A DNA stretch of 64,000 nt, taken from NCBI RefSeq assembly GCF_001439785.1, contig NZ_JYLI01000001.1, positions 310,001 to 374,000 on the forward strand, in the 5' to 3' direction. A program made the translations under genes and the position numbers. The stretch is from Pseudomonas poae (lineage in GTDB: Bacteria; Pseudomonadota; Gammaproteobacteria; Pseudomonadales; Pseudomonadaceae). Numbering within the stretch: position 1 is the first letter of the stretch; each line of letters starts with the position of its first letter. The notes under the pieces are model-generated. The model did not search any database, was not told the origin of the DNA, and worked only from the letters and a program-made list of their open reading frames with translations. Below, one piece after another: positions 46,768 to 57,576 of this stretch.

Positions 46768-49700
46768 AGCGCAGAGTCCAGGGCAGCATCGGTACGCACG
46801 CCACGCCAGGCGTTGAAACGGTGGCGTGCGCGGTCGAGATAGAGGTAGACCACCGGGGTGGTGTAAAGGGTCAGGACCTGGCTGAACACCAGGCCGCCGA
46901 TGATGGTCAGGCCCAGCGGGTGGCGCATTTCCGCGCCGTCACCGGAGCCCAGCAACAAAGGCAAGGCGCCGAGGATGGCCGCCAGGGTGGTCATCAGAAT
47001 CGGCCGCAGACGCAACAGGCAGGCGCTGCGAATCGACTCCAGCGGGCCCAGGCCGTCGTCGCGCTCCAGCTGCAAGGCCAGGTCGATCATCAGGATCGCG
47101 TTCTTTTTCACCACGCCGATCAGCAGGAACAGCCCGAGCAGGGAGATCAGGCTGAACTCGCCGCCTGTGAGGTAGATGGCGAGCATGGCGCCAACCCCTG
47201 CCGACGGCAGCGTCGACAGAATCGTCAGCGGGTGAATGTAGCTCTCGTACAGAATGCCCAGTACCAGGTACACCGCCACCAGCGCGCCGAGGATCATGAA
47301 CGGTTGGCCTTTCTGCGTGGCGGCGAAGGCATCGGCGGTGCCGGCCATCTTGGCGATCACGTCTTCGGGCAAGCCGACCTTGGCAATCGCCCGCTCGATC
47401 GCGGCCGTACCCTGCTCCACCGTGACTCCGGGCGCCATGTCGAAGGCAATGTTCTCCGACGCGAACTGGCCTTCATGGCTGACGCGGTCATTGGCCAGGC
47501 TGTTTTCATAATGGGCAATGGTCGACAGCGGCACCCGTGCGCCATCGGCGGTGATTACCTGCACCTGGTTGAGGGTGATCGGGTCCTGGGCATATTTGGG
47601 GTTGACCTCCATCACCACCTGATACTGGTTGAGGCTGTCATAGATGGTGGAAATCTGCCGCTGGCTGTAGGCGTTGTTGAGCACCGCCGTAACCATGTCC
47701 ATGTCGATGCCCAGGCGTTTGGCCTGGTCACGGTCGACAATCAGCGTGACCTGTGCCGCACCCCGGCCTTCACGGGCATCGATGGCGGTCAGTTCCGGCA
47801 ACGCACGCATGGCGGCGACCACTTTCGGGTACCACAGGCGCAGCGCGGCAAGATCGCCACTTTGCAGGATGTAGGAATATTGCGCGCTGGTCTGGTCGCG
47901 ACCGCCGCCAAACTGCAGGTCCTGGTCGGCCATCAGGAACAGGCGCCCGCCCGGCACCAGCGGCACGTCCTTGCGCAGGCGCTCGATCACTGCCTGGGCG
48001 GACACCTTGCGCTCGGCAATCGGCTTGAGGCGAACCAGCATCACCGCATTGTTGGTGCCGTTGTTGCCGCCGATAAAGCCGGCCACGCTGAGCACCGCCG
48101 GGTCCTTGAGTACCGCCTTGCGGAAGGTTTCCATTTTCGGCTGCATCACGCTGAACGACAGGCCGTCATCGCCGCGCACAAAACCGATCAACTGGCCGGT
48201 GTCCTGCTGGGGCATGAATGTCTTGGGCACCACCACATACAGCGCGACGTTCACGCCGATGGTGAGCAGCAGGCTGAGCAGGGTCAGACGCCGATGACGC
48301 AGTACCCAGTCCAGGCTGGTGGCGTAGCCGGCCACCATGCGATCGTTGACCTTCTGGCTCCAGCGCTGCAGGCCGGTCATGCGGCCCTTGACGTGGGGCT
48401 TGAGCCAGCGCGCGCAGAGCATCGGGGTCAGGGTCAGCGAGACCACCAGCGACACAATGATCGCCGCCGACAGGGTGATCGAAAACTCACGAAACAGGCT
48501 GGTGACGATGCCCCCAATGAACAGGATGGAGAGAAACACCGCCACCAGCGACACGTTCATCGACAGCAAGGTAAAGCCCACTTCCTGCGCGCCCAGGTAC
48601 GCCGCCTTCATCGGCGGCACACCTTCGTCGATATGCCGGGAGATGTTCTCCAGCACCACGATGGCGTCGTCCACCACCAGGCCGGTGGCGAGGATCAACG
48701 CCATCAGCGAAAAATTGTTCAGCGAGAACCCATACAGGTACATCACCGCGAAAGTGCCCACCAGCGACACCGGCACCGCCAGGGTCGGGATCAGCGATGC
48801 GCGGAAATTGCCGAGAAACAGGTACACCACCAGGATCACCAGGCCCACCGCGATCAGCAGGGTCATCTCGGCTTCATGCAGGGTGGCGGTGATCACCGGC
48901 GAGCGGTCCATGGCCAGGCTGAGCTTGACGCTGGACGGCAATACCGCCTGCAACGCCGGCAACTGCGCCTTGATCTGCCTGACCGTTTCGATGATGTTGG
49001 CGCCAGACTGGCGGTTGATCACCAGCAGCACCGCCGAATCGTTGTTGAAAAAACCGCTGTTGTAGCGGTCTTCGACGCCGTCGGTGATCTTCGCCACGTC
49101 CGACAGGCGCAGCGCCGCGCCATTCTGGTAGCGAATCAGCAGCGGCTCATAGTCCTTGGCTTTTTCCAACTGGTCGTTGGCCTGGATCTGCCAGTTGCGC
49201 TGGCTGTCCTCCAGCGAGCCCTTGGGTCGGCGCTGGTTGGCATTGGCGATGGTGTTGCGCACATCGTCCAGGGCCACGCCGTACTGGTCGAGGGCCTTGG
49301 GTTGGAGTTCGATGCGCACCGCCGGCAGCGAACTGCCGCCGATCTGCACTTCGCCCACGCCAGGCACCTGGGACAGACTTTGCGAGAGGATGGTCGAGGC
49401 CAGGTCGTAGAGCTGGCCCTTCTGCAACACGTCCGAGGTCAGCGACAGCACCATGACCGGCGCCTGGGACGGGTTGATCTTCTTGTAGGTGGGCATGCTG
49501 CGCATGCCGCTGGGCAACAGGTTGCGCGAGGCGTTGATGGCGGCCTGCACCTCCCTTGCCGCACCGTTGATATCGCGGTCGGAGTCGAACGCCAGAATCA
49601 CCCGGGTGGAACCCTGGCTGGACGAACTGCTCATGGTGGTGATGCCGGCAATCGAGCCGAAGGAACGCTCCAGCGGCGTGGCCACGGTGGACGCCATCAC

Positions 49701-49871
49701 TTCGGGGCTGGCGCCGGGCAAGCTGGCCGACACCACAATCACCGGGAAGTCGATCTGCGGCAAGGGCGACACCGGCAGCAGGTTGAAGCTGACACCACCC
49801 AGCAACATGATCGCCAGGCTCAGCAGCAGCGTGGCGACCGGCCGGCGAATGAAAGGTCCGGACAGGTTCAT
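46764..49871 (-). CDS. muxC: MuxC/MdtC-type RND efflux permease
   Basis: A 1,035-residue RND transporter of the HAE1 class with 12 transmembrane helices and two large periplasmic loops. The TM4 proton-relay segment reads [18 protein letters not shown]. Two different RND subunits in one operon, as here, form the heteromeric MdtBC/MuxBC pump. The pump uses proton flow to expel drugs such as novobiocin or macrolides in related systems. It overlaps muxB by 4 nt. Confidence 0.92.
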   Translation of the reverse strand: MNLSGPFIRRPVATLLLSLAIMLLGGVSFNLLPVSPLPQIDFPVIVVSASLPGASPEVMASTVATPLERSFGSIAGITTMSSSSSQGSTRVILAFDSDRDINGAAREVQAAINASRNLLPSGMRSMPTYKKINPSQAPVMVLSLTSDVLQKGQLYDLASTILSQSLSQVPGVGEVQIGGSSLPAVRIELQPKALDQYGVALDDVRNTIANANQRRPKGSLEDSQRNWQIQANDQLEKAKDYEPLLIRYQNGAALRLSDVAKITDGVEDRYNSGFFNNDSAVLLVINRQSGANIIETVRQIKAQLPALQAVLPSSVKLSLAMDRSPVITATLHEAEMTLLIAVGLVILVVYLFLGNFRASLIPTLAVPVSLVGTFAVMYLYGFSLNNFSLMALILATGLVVDDAIVVLENISRHIDEGVPPMKAAYLGAQEVGFTLLSMNVSLVAVFLSILFIGGIVTSLFREFSITLSAAIIVSLVVSLTLTPMLCARWLKPHVKGRMTGLQRWSQKVNDRMVAGYATSLDWVLRHRRLTLLSLLLTIGVNVALYVVVPKTFMPQQDTGQLIGFVRGDDGLSFSVMQPKMETFRKAVLKDPAVLSVAGFIGGNNGTNNAVMLVRLKPIAERKVSAQAVIERLRKDVPLVPGGRLFLMADQDLQFGGGRDQTSAQYSYILQSGDLAALRLWYPKVVAAMRALPELTAIDAREGRGAAQVTLIVDRDQAKRLGIDMDMVTAVLNNAYSQRQISTIYDSLNQYQVVMEVNPKYAQDPITLNQVQVITADGARVPLSTIAHYENSLANDRVSHEGQFASENIAFDMAPGVTVEQGTAAIERAIAKVGLPEDVIAKMAGTADAFAATQKGQPFMILGALVAVYLVLGILYESYIHPLTILSTLPSAGVGAMLAIYLTGGEFSLISLLGLFLLIGVVKKNAILMIDLALQLERDDGLGPLESIRSACLLRLRPILMTTLAAILGALPLLLGSGDGAEMRHPLGLTIIGGLVFSQVLTLYTTPVVYLYLDRARHRFNAWRGVRTDAALDSAL

Positions 49872-52800
49872 GGCTCAACCGGCTCCAGGCGTTGCGGCTC
49901 TTTGCGCCAACGCCGCCCAAGGCGATCGAAGTACAGGTAGATCACCGGCGTGGTGAACAGCGTCAACACCTGGCTCACCAGCAAGCCGCCAACCATCACC
50001 AACCCCAGGGGCTGACGCAGTTCGGCGCCGGAACCGCTGGCGAGCATCAGCGGCACCGCACCGAACAGCGCGGCCAGGGTGGTCATCAGGATCGGTCGAA
50101 AACGCAACAGCGCCGCCTGATAGATCGCCGTCTGCGGGTCAAGGCCCTGGTTGCGTTCGGCATCAAGGGCAAAGTCGATCATCATGATCGCGTTCTTCTT
50201 CACGATGCCAATCAGCAAAATGATGCCGATGATCGCGATCATGCCCAGGTCATTGCCGCTGAGCAGCAAGGCGAGCAAGGCGCCCACCGCTGCCGAAGGC
50301 AAGGTCGACAGAATGGTGATCGGGTGGATGTAGCTCTCGTACAGCACACCAAGCACGATGTACATGGTGACCACTGCCGCCAGGATCAGCAGCAGGGTAC
50401 TCGACAGCGATGCCTCGAACGCCTGGGCCGCGCCCTGGAACTGGGTCTGCACGCCCACCGGCATGCCGATGTCCTTCTGCGTCTGGTTGATCAGTTCCAC
50501 GCCTTTGCCCAAGGCGACGCCCGGGGCCAGGTTGAATGACATCATCACCGCCGGGAACTGGCCGATGTGCGCAATCGCCAACTGCGCCTGGCGCTGCTCC
50601 ACCCGGGCCAGGCTCGACAGCCGTACCTGGACGCCATCGGTGGTTTTCACGTGGATCTGGTTCAGCGCCTCCGGGCCAAGGGTTTCGCCGGACTGGGCCT
50701 GCAACACGACACGGTACTGGCTGGCCTGGGTGTAGATGGTCGAGATCTGCCGCTGGCCGAAGGCGTCATACAGTGCGTCGGTAATGGTCGACACGCTGAC
50801 GCCCAGACGCGAGGCCGCATCGCGGTCGATCACCAGATACACCTGCAGGCCCTTGTCCTGCAGGTCGCTGGCGACGTCGGTCAGCTCCGGCAACTGGCTG
50901 AGGGCCTGCACCAGCTTGCCGCTCCACAGCGCCAGCAGCTCGGCGTCCGGTGACGACATGCTGAACTGATACTGCGTGCGGCTGACGCGGTCTTCGATGG
51001 TCAGGTCCTGTACCGGCTGCATGAACAGGCGAATGCCCACCAGTTTGTCGACCTGCGGCTGCAGGCGCGTGATCACTTGGGTCGCGCTCAGGTCGCGCTC
51101 GGCGTGGGGCTTGAGGTTGATCAGCAAGCGTCCGCTGTTGAGCGTGGCGTTGTCGCCGTCCACGCCAATGTAGGACGACAGGCTCTGCACTGAAGGGTCG
51201 GCCAGAATGATTTTGGCCAGTTCCTGCTGGCGCTGGCTCATGGCGGCAAATGAAATCGACTGAGGCGCCTCGGAAATACCCTGGATCACCCCCGTGTCCT
51301 GCACAGGGAAAAAGCCCTTGGGCACCACCAGGTACAGCACCACGGTGAGGCCCAGGGTGGCGATGGCCACCAGCAGGGTCAGCGGCTGGTGCCTGAGCAC
51401 CCATTGCAGCAGGCGCGCGTAGCCGTTGATCAGCCAATCGATCCAGGCCCCGCTGGACTTGTAGAAACGGCTTTGCTCCGCTTCCTCGGGCTCGCGCTTA
51501 AGCAGACGCGCGCACATCATCGGCGTGAGGGTGAGCGAGACCACCAGGGAAATCAGAATTGCCACCGCCAGGGTGATGGCGAACTCGCGAAACAGCCGGC
51601 CTACCACGTCGGCCATGAACAGCAGCGGGATCAGCACCGCAATCAGCGACAAGGTGAGGGAAATCAGGGTGAAGCCGATCTGCCGGGCGCCCTTGAGCGC
51701 CGCCGCCATGGGCGTCTCCCCTTCTTCGATATAGCGCGCGATGTTCTCCAGCATCACGATGGCATCGTCCACCACGAAGCCGGTGGCGATGGTCAGGGCC
51801 ATCAGCGTCAGGTTGTTGATGGAGAAGCCGGCCAGGTACATCACGCCAAAGGTGCCCACCAGCGACAGCGGCACGGCAATCGACGGAATAATGGTCGCAC
51901 TGACCCGGCGCAGGAACAGGAACGTGACCATCACCACCAGCGCAATGGCGATCAGCAATTCATGTTGCACATCGGTGACCGACGCGCGGATGGTCTGGGT
52001 GCGGTCGGTGAGCACAGCCACATCGAGGCCGGCCGGCAGGTTGTCAGTGATGCTCGGCAGCAGCGCCTTGATGCGGTCAACCACCTCGATCACGTTGGCG
52101 CCCGGCTGGCGCTGGATATTGAGCAGCACGGCCTGGTTCTGGTTGGCCCAGGCGGCAAGACGTTCGTTTTCGGCGCCGTCGACGATCTGTGCCACATCCT
52201 TGAGGCGCAACGGCGCGCCATTGTTATAGGCGAGGATCAAATCGGCGTATTGCTGGGGCGACACCAATTGATCGTTGGCGTCGAGCATCGACACCCGCGT
52301 GGGACCGTCGAAGTTACCCTTGGGCTGGTTGACGTTGGACGCAGCGATCAGGGTGCGCACGTCCGACAGGTTCAGGCCATTGGCCGCCAGGGCTTCGGGG
52401 TTGACCTTGATGCGCACGGCCTGGCGCTGGCCGCCAGCGATGCTGACCATGCCGACGCCGCTGATCTGCGCAATTTTTTGCGCCATGCGAGTGTCGACCA
52501 GGTCATTGAGCTTGGGCAGCAACATTGTTTTGGACGTGATCGCGAGCGTCAGCACCGGGGTGTCTGCCGGGTTGACCTTGTTGTACACCGGCGGCGCCGG
52601 CAGGTCCTTGGGCAACAGGTTGGTGGCGGCGTTGATTGCGGCCTGCACCTGTTGTTCGGCGACGTCCATGTTGATGTCGAGGTTGAAGCGCAGGGTCAGC
52701 ACCGAGGCGCCGCCGGAACTGGTGGACGCCATCTGCGTAAGGCCGGGCATTTGCCCGAACTGGCGCTCCAGCGGCGCGGTGACCGCGCTGGTCATCACGT

Positions 52801-52969
52801 CGGGGCTGGCGCCGGGGTACAGCGTCATCACGCGGATCGTCGGGTAATCCACCTGGGGCAAGGCTGATACCGGCAACAGCCGGTAAGCGATGATGCCGGC
52901 CAGAACGATGGCCAGCATGCTCAGCGTGGTGGCGACCGGACGAAGGATAAACAGCCGCGACAGGTTCAT
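49868..52969 (-). CDS. muxB: MuxB/MdtB-type RND efflux permease
   Basis: A 1,033-residue RND transporter with the same layout as MuxC; TM4 reads [19 protein letters not shown]. It is the partner subunit of the heterotrimer. The N-terminus [19 protein letters not shown] is the typical first helix. It overlaps muxA and muxC by 4 nt each, which points to translational coupling. Confidence 0.92.
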   Translation of the reverse strand: MNLSRLFILRPVATTLSMLAIVLAGIIAYRLLPVSALPQVDYPTIRVMTLYPGASPDVMTSAVTAPLERQFGQMPGLTQMASTSSGGASVLTLRFNLDINMDVAEQQVQAAINAATNLLPKDLPAPPVYNKVNPADTPVLTLAITSKTMLLPKLNDLVDTRMAQKIAQISGVGMVSIAGGQRQAVRIKVNPEALAANGLNLSDVRTLIAASNVNQPKGNFDGPTRVSMLDANDQLVSPQQYADLILAYNNGAPLRLKDVAQIVDGAENERLAAWANQNQAVLLNIQRQPGANVIEVVDRIKALLPSITDNLPAGLDVAVLTDRTQTIRASVTDVQHELLIAIALVVMVTFLFLRRVSATIIPSIAVPLSLVGTFGVMYLAGFSINNLTLMALTIATGFVVDDAIVMLENIARYIEEGETPMAAALKGARQIGFTLISLTLSLIAVLIPLLFMADVVGRLFREFAITLAVAILISLVVSLTLTPMMCARLLKREPEEAEQSRFYKSSGAWIDWLINGYARLLQWVLRHQPLTLLVAIATLGLTVVLYLVVPKGFFPVQDTGVIQGISEAPQSISFAAMSQRQQELAKIILADPSVQSLSSYIGVDGDNATLNSGRLLINLKPHAERDLSATQVITRLQPQVDKLVGIRLFMQPVQDLTIEDRVSRTQYQFSMSSPDAELLALWSGKLVQALSQLPELTDVASDLQDKGLQVYLVIDRDAASRLGVSVSTITDALYDAFGQRQISTIYTQASQYRVVLQAQSGETLGPEALNQIHVKTTDGVQVRLSSLARVEQRQAQLAIAHIGQFPAVMMSFNLAPGVALGKGVELINQTQKDIGMPVGVQTQFQGAAQAFEASLSSTLLLILAAVVTMYIVLGVLYESYIHPITILSTLPSAAVGALLALLLSGNDLGMIAIIGIILLIGIVKKNAIMMIDFALDAERNQGLDPQTAIYQAALLRFRPILMTTLAALFGAVPLMLASGSGAELRQPLGLVMVGGLLVSQVLTLFTTPVIYLYFDRLGRRWRKEPQRLEPVEP

Positions 52970-54264
52970 GAACCGACCTTTGGCGCCTTGCCGGCGTTAA
53001 CGCCGCTCTCGGTTTTGGCCGCAGGTTTGCCTTGCAGGTGTTCGGTTGGGGTGGTCGGCACATCGGCGCTGTCGTTGACCACTTCGATTTCACTGCCATC
53101 CTTGAGCCGGTCGGTGCCTTCCAGGACCACGCGGTCGCCGGCCTTGAGGCCCTCCTTGATTACCGTGTTGTCGCCGTCGGTATCGCCGACCACCAGTGGC
53201 TGAACCTTGACCTTTTTGTCGCCATCGAGGACGTAGACGAAGGTGCCGTCGTTGCCGAACTGGATCGCGGCGGACGGTGCCAGTACCACATCGCGCAGGG
53301 TATCGGCCAGCAGGTGCACGTTGACGAACTGGTTGGGGAACAGGGCCTGATCCTTGTTATCGAAGCGTGCCTTGAATTTCAGGGTGCCGGTGGTGACGTC
53401 GATCTGGTTGTCCAGGCTTTGCAGTACGCCGACCGCCTGTTTCTTCACGTCGCCACGGTCCCAGGCTTCCACTGGCAGTTTGTTGCCGGCGTGGTAGCGG
53501 GGCAGCACGGTGTCCAGGGTGTTTTCCGGCAGGGTGAAAGCCACGCTGATCGGCTGGGTCTGGGTGATCACGGCCAGGGCGGTCGTGTCGTTAGCCGCAA
53601 CGAGGTTGCCGACGTCAAGCTGGCGCAGGCCGACTCGCCCGGCAATGGGTGCACGGATTTTGGTGAATTCGAGGTTGAGCCTGGCGTCATCGACCGCGCC
53701 CTGGTTGGCCTTGACCGTGCCCTGGTATTGCAGGACCAGCGCTTCGGCGGTGTCCAGAGTCTGCTTGGCGATGCTGTCCTGTTTATACAGGTCGCGATAA
53801 CGCTGCACGTCAACCTGGGCGTTTTTCAACTGCGCCTGGTTTTGCAGGAGCGTGCCCTGGGCCTGGAGCAAGGCGTTCTGGTAGCTGCGCGGGTCAATTT
53901 CCGCCAGCAGGTCACCGGCCTTGACCATCTGACCCTCTTCAAAGGCGATCCTGACCAGCTCCCCACCGACCCGGCTGCGCACATTGATGGTGTTGAGCGC
54001 GGTGACCGTGCCCAGCGCCTTGTAGTACACCGGAAACTCCCCCAGCACCGCTGGCGCCACACGCACCGGCACCGGGCCAGTGGACCCGCCGAAACCCGGG
54101 CGGGCCATGCCGGTCTTGCCGGTGTGCCCGGCCGGTGCGTCCTTGTGGGCGCTACTGCCGGGCCAGAATTTCCAGCACAGGCCGGCGATAACCAGCAGCA
54201 CAAGCAGGCCGAACAGCCAGCGGCGGGAGTTGCGTGGGGAGGATTGCATGGAGTGATCAACCAT
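52966..54264 (-). CDS. muxA: MuxA/MdtA-type periplasmic adaptor
   Basis: A 432-residue membrane fusion protein. One N-terminal membrane anchor (about residues 14-34) is followed by a barrel-sandwich domain ([32 protein letters not shown]), a coiled-coil hairpin and beta-barrel domains ([19 protein letters not shown]). It bridges the RND pump and OpmB. ATG 54264 is used; ATG 54249 is an alternative. It is first in the operon. Confidence 0.9.
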   Translation of the reverse strand: MVDHSMQSSPRNSRRWLFGLLVLLVIAGLCWKFWPGSSAHKDAPAGHTGKTGMARPGFGGSTGPVPVRVAPAVLGEFPVYYKALGTVTALNTINVRSRVGGELVRIAFEEGQMVKAGDLLAEIDPRSYQNALLQAQGTLLQNQAQLKNAQVDVQRYRDLYKQDSIAKQTLDTAEALVLQYQGTVKANQGAVDDARLNLEFTKIRAPIAGRVGLRQLDVGNLVAANDTTALAVITQTQPISVAFTLPENTLDTVLPRYHAGNKLPVEAWDRGDVKKQAVGVLQSLDNQIDVTTGTLKFKARFDNKDQALFPNQFVNVHLLADTLRDVVLAPSAAIQFGNDGTFVYVLDGDKKVKVQPLVVGDTDGDNTVIKEGLKAGDRVVLEGTDRLKDGSEIEVVNDSADVPTTPTEHLQGKPAAKTESGVNAGKAPKVGS

Positions 54265-54371
54265 TGGGCGCGAGAGCTTCTTCTTCGGGAGGCTGAAAGA
54301 TAAGCACTGGAGCAGTTTAAGAAAAGCGCCTTTACCGGCTATTTACCTTGGGCTTACACGTTTTAACGTTT

Positions 54372-54405
54372 GCAGCTTAGTCCATTCGCTAGTTCGCTAA
54401 GCTGC
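54372..54405. promoter_or_regulatory. inverted repeat upstream of muxABC-opmB
   Basis: gcagcttag (54372-54380) and ctaagctgc (54397-54405) are exact complements with a 16-nt centre, about 108 nt before muxA. It may be an operator for the efflux operon. No regulator gene is adjacent. Confidence 0.4.
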
Positions 54406-54413
54406 TGACGCTC

Positions 54414-54444
54414 AAATAAAAACGGCCTGGACGAGGCCAGGCCG
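54414..54444 (-). terminator. intrinsic terminator of tpx
   Basis: On the minus strand an 8-bp GC stem (54437-54444 with 54423-54430, loop 6 nt) is followed by TTTTTATTT. It lies about 50 nt after the tpx stop. Confidence 0.85.
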
Positions 54445-54495
54445 CAAACATGTATCCGACGTGTTACTGCACAGCGCAGTAATGTGCCGAAACAG

Positions 54496-54996
54496 TTACT
54501 TCAAAACAGCCAGGGCGGCTTCGTAGTTTGGCTCCTGGCCAATTTCCGCAACCAGCTCGCTGTGCAGCACTTTGTCGTTTTCGTCCAGCACCACCACCGC
54601 GCGGGCGGTCAGGCTGCGCAGCGGGCCGTCGGTGATATCGACGCCATAATCCTGGGAGAAAGCGGCGCTGCGGAAATCCGACAGGCTTTTCACGTTTTCC
54701 AGGCCTTCGGAACCGCAGAAGCGGGCCTGGGCGAACGGCAGGTCGGAGGAAATGCACAGCACCACGGTGTTGCTCAGCTCGTTGGCTTGGGCGTTGAACT
54801 TGCGCACCGAGGTGGCGCAGGTCGGGGTATCGACGCTTGGGAAGATGTTCAACACTTTGCGCTTGCCGGCGAAGGAAGCCAGGGTAGCGTCCGACAGGTC
54901 GCCGGCGGTCAGGGTGAAGTCCGGCGCCTGGGAACCGGCTTGTGGCAGTTCGCCTTCAACCTGGACAGGGTTACCTTTGAGAGTGACTTGAGCCAT
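54496..54996 (-). CDS. tpx: Tpx, thiol peroxidase
   Basis: A 166-residue atypical two-Cys peroxiredoxin that reduces hydrogen and lipid peroxides using thioredoxin. The peroxidatic cysteine is C60 in [10 protein letters not shown] and the resolving cysteine is C94 in ARFCG, exactly the family spacing. ATG 54996 (MAQVTLKG) has AAGGAT upstream and gives the usual length. It is monocistronic, with its own terminator. Confidence 0.96.
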   Translation of the reverse strand: MAQVTLKGNPVQVEGELPQAGSQAPDFTLTAGDLSDATLASFAGKRKVLNIFPSVDTPTCATSVRKFNAQANELSNTVVLCISSDLPFAQARFCGSEGLENVKSLSDFRSAAFSQDYGVDITDGPLRSLTARAVVVLDENDKVLHSELVAEIGQEPNYEAALAVLK

Positions 54997-55151
54997 GAAC
55001 GGAATCCTTATGCTGGGTTTGATGAATCGAATTCGAGAGGCCGAAGTTAACCACAAACTGCCGCCGCTACCTACCGCCGTCGCCAAATTGTCATCGCGCC
55101 GGGTTGTGGTTTAATTGCGCGCTTTCCCCCCGCCCTGCAAGGAACCCGCCG

Positions 55152-56444
55152 TTGATAAATCAGCCCTGTGCCAAAGTTCTGGTCATTGGTTACGTCTGGC
55201 CGGAGCCGCGTTCCTCGGCGGCGGGTGGGCATATGATGCAGATTCTTGAGGCGTTTCTGACGCAAGGTTGGGACGTTACCTTCAGCAGCCCCGCCGCACT
55301 GGGCGAACACAAGGCCGAATTGTCGGCGCTGGGTATCAAAGAATGCGCCATCGAGCTCAATAACAGCAGCTTCGATGACTTTGTCCGCGAATTGGCTCCG
55401 GATATCGTGCTGTTCGACCGTTTCATGATGGAAGAACAGTTCGGCTGGCGCGTGGAGAAGTGCTGCCCAGACGCCCTGCGCGTGCTGGAAACCTCGGACC
55501 TGCAAAGCCTGCGCGACGCACGTCACCAGCGTTTCAAGGAACACGCAAAAGCCCATTCCGATAGTGACGACTTCACTGCTCTGTTCGCCCCTGCGCTGAG
55601 GGACGAGTTCCAGCGCATGGCCGACACGGACCTCGCCAAACGTGAAATAGCCGCCATTTACCGCTGCGATATCAGCCTGATGATTTCCGACGTGGAAATC
55701 CGCCTGCTCACCGAGCAATTCAACGTGCCCGCCGCCCTGCTCCACTGGTGCCCGCTGATGATGGAGCCGCCCACCGCTGCCTTTGCGCCTTTTGAAGACC
55801 GCGCGCATTTTCTCAGCATCGGCAACTTTCGCCACGCGCCCAACTGGGATGCCGTGCTGTGGATGAAGAACAGCATCTGGCCGCTGATCCGCCAGCAACT
55901 GCCCGCCGCCCAGTTGCATGTCTACGGCGCCTACACCCCGCCCAAGGCCACCGCCCTGCACAACCCGGCGCAGGGTTTTCATGTGATGAACTGGGCCGAA
56001 GATGCGCTGCAGGTGATGAGCGCCGCGCGCATCTGCCTGGCGCCGCTGCGCTTCGGCGCGGGGATAAAAGGCAAACTGGCCGATGCGATGCTGTGTGGCA
56101 CACCCAACGTCACCACCCCTGTCGGCGCCGAAGCGATGGGCGATGAACACCCTTGGCCCGGTGTGGTTAAACAGAGCGCCCAGGCTCTCGCCGCCGCCGC
56201 CGTCGCCCTTTATCAAAACCGTGAGCGTTGGACCCAGGCGCAGGAACAGGGTCGCCAACTGCTTGCCCGCCGCTATGACCAACGCATCCACGGCCCGGCG
56301 CTGGTGCAATGCCTGGAAAACTGCCGCAGCCATCTCGCCAGCCACCGCCGGGACAACTTCACCGGCAGCATGCTGCGTCACCACGCCCACAAAAGTACGC
56401 AGTACATGTCCCAGTGGATCGAGGCAAAAAACCGCAACCTGTGA
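55152..56444 (+). CDS. GT-B fold glycosyltransferase
   Basis: A 430-residue cytoplasmic protein of the GT4-like GT-B class. The N-terminal Rossmann start reads KVLVIGYVWPEPRSSAAGGH, and the C-terminal donor domain reads LSIGNFRHAPNWDAV through APLRFGAGIKGKLADAMLCGTPNVTTPVGAEAM. Donor and acceptor cannot be read from sequence. The start is taken as TTG 55152, with AAGGA 9 nt upstream; the frame is open to an ATG at 55104. It is not near other polysaccharide genes. Confidence 0.75.
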   Translation: MINQPCAKVLVIGYVWPEPRSSAAGGHMMQILEAFLTQGWDVTFSSPAALGEHKAELSALGIKECAIELNNSSFDDFVRELAPDIVLFDRFMMEEQFGWRVEKCCPDALRVLETSDLQSLRDARHQRFKEHAKAHSDSDDFTALFAPALRDEFQRMADTDLAKREIAAIYRCDISLMISDVEIRLLTEQFNVPAALLHWCPLMMEPPTAAFAPFEDRAHFLSIGNFRHAPNWDAVLWMKNSIWPLIRQQLPAAQLHVYGAYTPPKATALHNPAQGFHVMNWAEDALQVMSAARICLAPLRFGAGIKGKLADAMLCGTPNVTTPVGAEAMGDEHPWPGVVKQSAQALAAAAVALYQNRERWTQAQEQGRQLLARRYDQRIHGPALVQCLENCRSHLASHRRDNFTGSMLRHHAHKSTQYMSQWIEAKNRNL

Positions 56445-56515
56445 GGTCGGTGCTGGCGAGGTCGCGCGTGAGGAGGCATTATCCTGTGCAGCAACCACAA
56501 TAAAGCGACGGCACC

Positions 56516-57421
56516 ATGACCCGAGCAACGCGCGTTACCGACCCTTCCTACGAACTGATGGACGATCACAACGGTGTGTCCGTCATCTACCGCCAGCACG
56601 GGTTCCCGTGCCCGCTGGTGCGCTGGCACTTCCACAAGGAATATGAGCTGCACCTGATCATCGCCAGCTCCGGCAAGGTGTTTATCGGTGACTATATCGG
56701 CAACTTCTACCCGGAAAGCCTGTTCCTCACCGGCCCCAACCTGCCCCACAACTGGATCAGCCAGGTGGGGGAAGATGAAGTGGTGCCCAAGCGCGACATG
56801 CTGGTGAATTTCACCGATGAATTGTTCGAACACGGCAGCCACATTTTCGCCGAGCTCAAACGCCTGGGACCGTTGCTCGAACGCGCGCAGTACGGCATCG
56901 AATTTCGCTGCAAAAAAACCATCGCGCAGGCGATGAACCTGATGCAGCGTATCGAAGAGGCTCAGAGTATGGCGCGCCTGGGGCACTTCTTTATCCTGAT
57001 GGAGGTGCTGAGCACCTGTGAGGATTATCAGTTGCTCTCGGGCGTCACCACCCCGCAATTGGCCGACGAGCACAGCATCGACCGTACCAACCGCGCGGTG
57101 GATTACATCTTTGCCCACTACGCCCGCGAGCTGCCGCTGGAAGAAGTCGCCGACTACCTGGGCATGAAACCCACCTATTTTTCGCGGGTGTTCAAACAGG
57201 CAACCGGCCGTACCTTTGTCGAGTTCGTTAACCGTTTGCGTATCAGCAAGTCGTGCGAGTTGCTGGCCGACGGCGACAAGGCGGTGACCGATGTGTGTTT
57301 CGAGTCGGGATTCAATAACATTTCCAACTTCAACCGGCGTTTTCAACAGCTCAAGGGCATGACGCCTTCTCACTACCGTCGCCTGGCGGAGCAGCGGTTG
57401 ACCGAGCAGAACCCCGCCTGA
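56516..57421 (+). CDS. mtlR: AraC-family regulator, probably the mannitol/sorbitol regulator MtlR
   Basis: A 301-residue transcription factor. An N-terminal cupin-like sensor (RWHFHKEYELHLI, GPNLPHNW) is followed by a C-terminal AraC double helix-turn-helix (about 195-290; PLEEVADYLGMKPTYFSRVF and VTDVCFESGFNNISNFNRRF). In P. fluorescens the AraC-type activator MtlR lies directly upstream of mtlE, the first gene of the mannitol/arabitol/sorbitol ABC transporter operon. Here an mtlE-like start follows 6.5 kb later, so MtlR is the likely identity. The large intervening gene appears inserted. The name is inferred from context and length, not proven. Confidence 0.7.
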   Translation: MTRATRVTDPSYELMDDHNGVSVIYRQHGFPCPLVRWHFHKEYELHLIIASSGKVFIGDYIGNFYPESLFLTGPNLPHNWISQVGEDEVVPKRDMLVNFTDELFEHGSHIFAELKRLGPLLERAQYGIEFRCKKTIAQAMNLMQRIEEAQSMARLGHFFILMEVLSTCEDYQLLSGVTTPQLADEHSIDRTNRAVDYIFAHYARELPLEEVADYLGMKPTYFSRVFKQATGRTFVEFVNRLRISKSCELLADGDKAVTDVCFESGFNNISNFNRRFQQLKGMTPSHYRRLAEQRLTEQNPA

Positions 57422-57489
57422 AGTCCATCGCACTGACGCTTTGCGTAGACACGATCAAACATAGTTACATTGCTTCGTGCATCGTTACA

Positions 57490-57518
57490 GGAACGCCATT
57501 GGTTCCCCCGGCCACTCA
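57490..57518 (+). promoter_or_regulatory. hrp box-like promoter (HrpL/RspL sigma) for the large effector-like gene
   Basis: GGAACG (57490-57495), exactly 16 nt, then CCACTCA (57512-57518). The consensus is GGAACC, 15-16 nt, CCACNNA, so only one base differs. It lies 58 nt before the ATG at 57577. Confidence 0.65.
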
Positions 57519-57576
57519 GCACACCATCACGCTTTACTTGGTGATGATTTTTCTGACAGACCGGCAGAGACCAATA

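Noticed and set aside
46821..49940. 1,039-codon plus-strand open frame opposite muxC
   Set aside because: Antisense shadow rich in His/Gln/Arg with no recognisable domain; muxC on the minus strand is a complete RND transporter.
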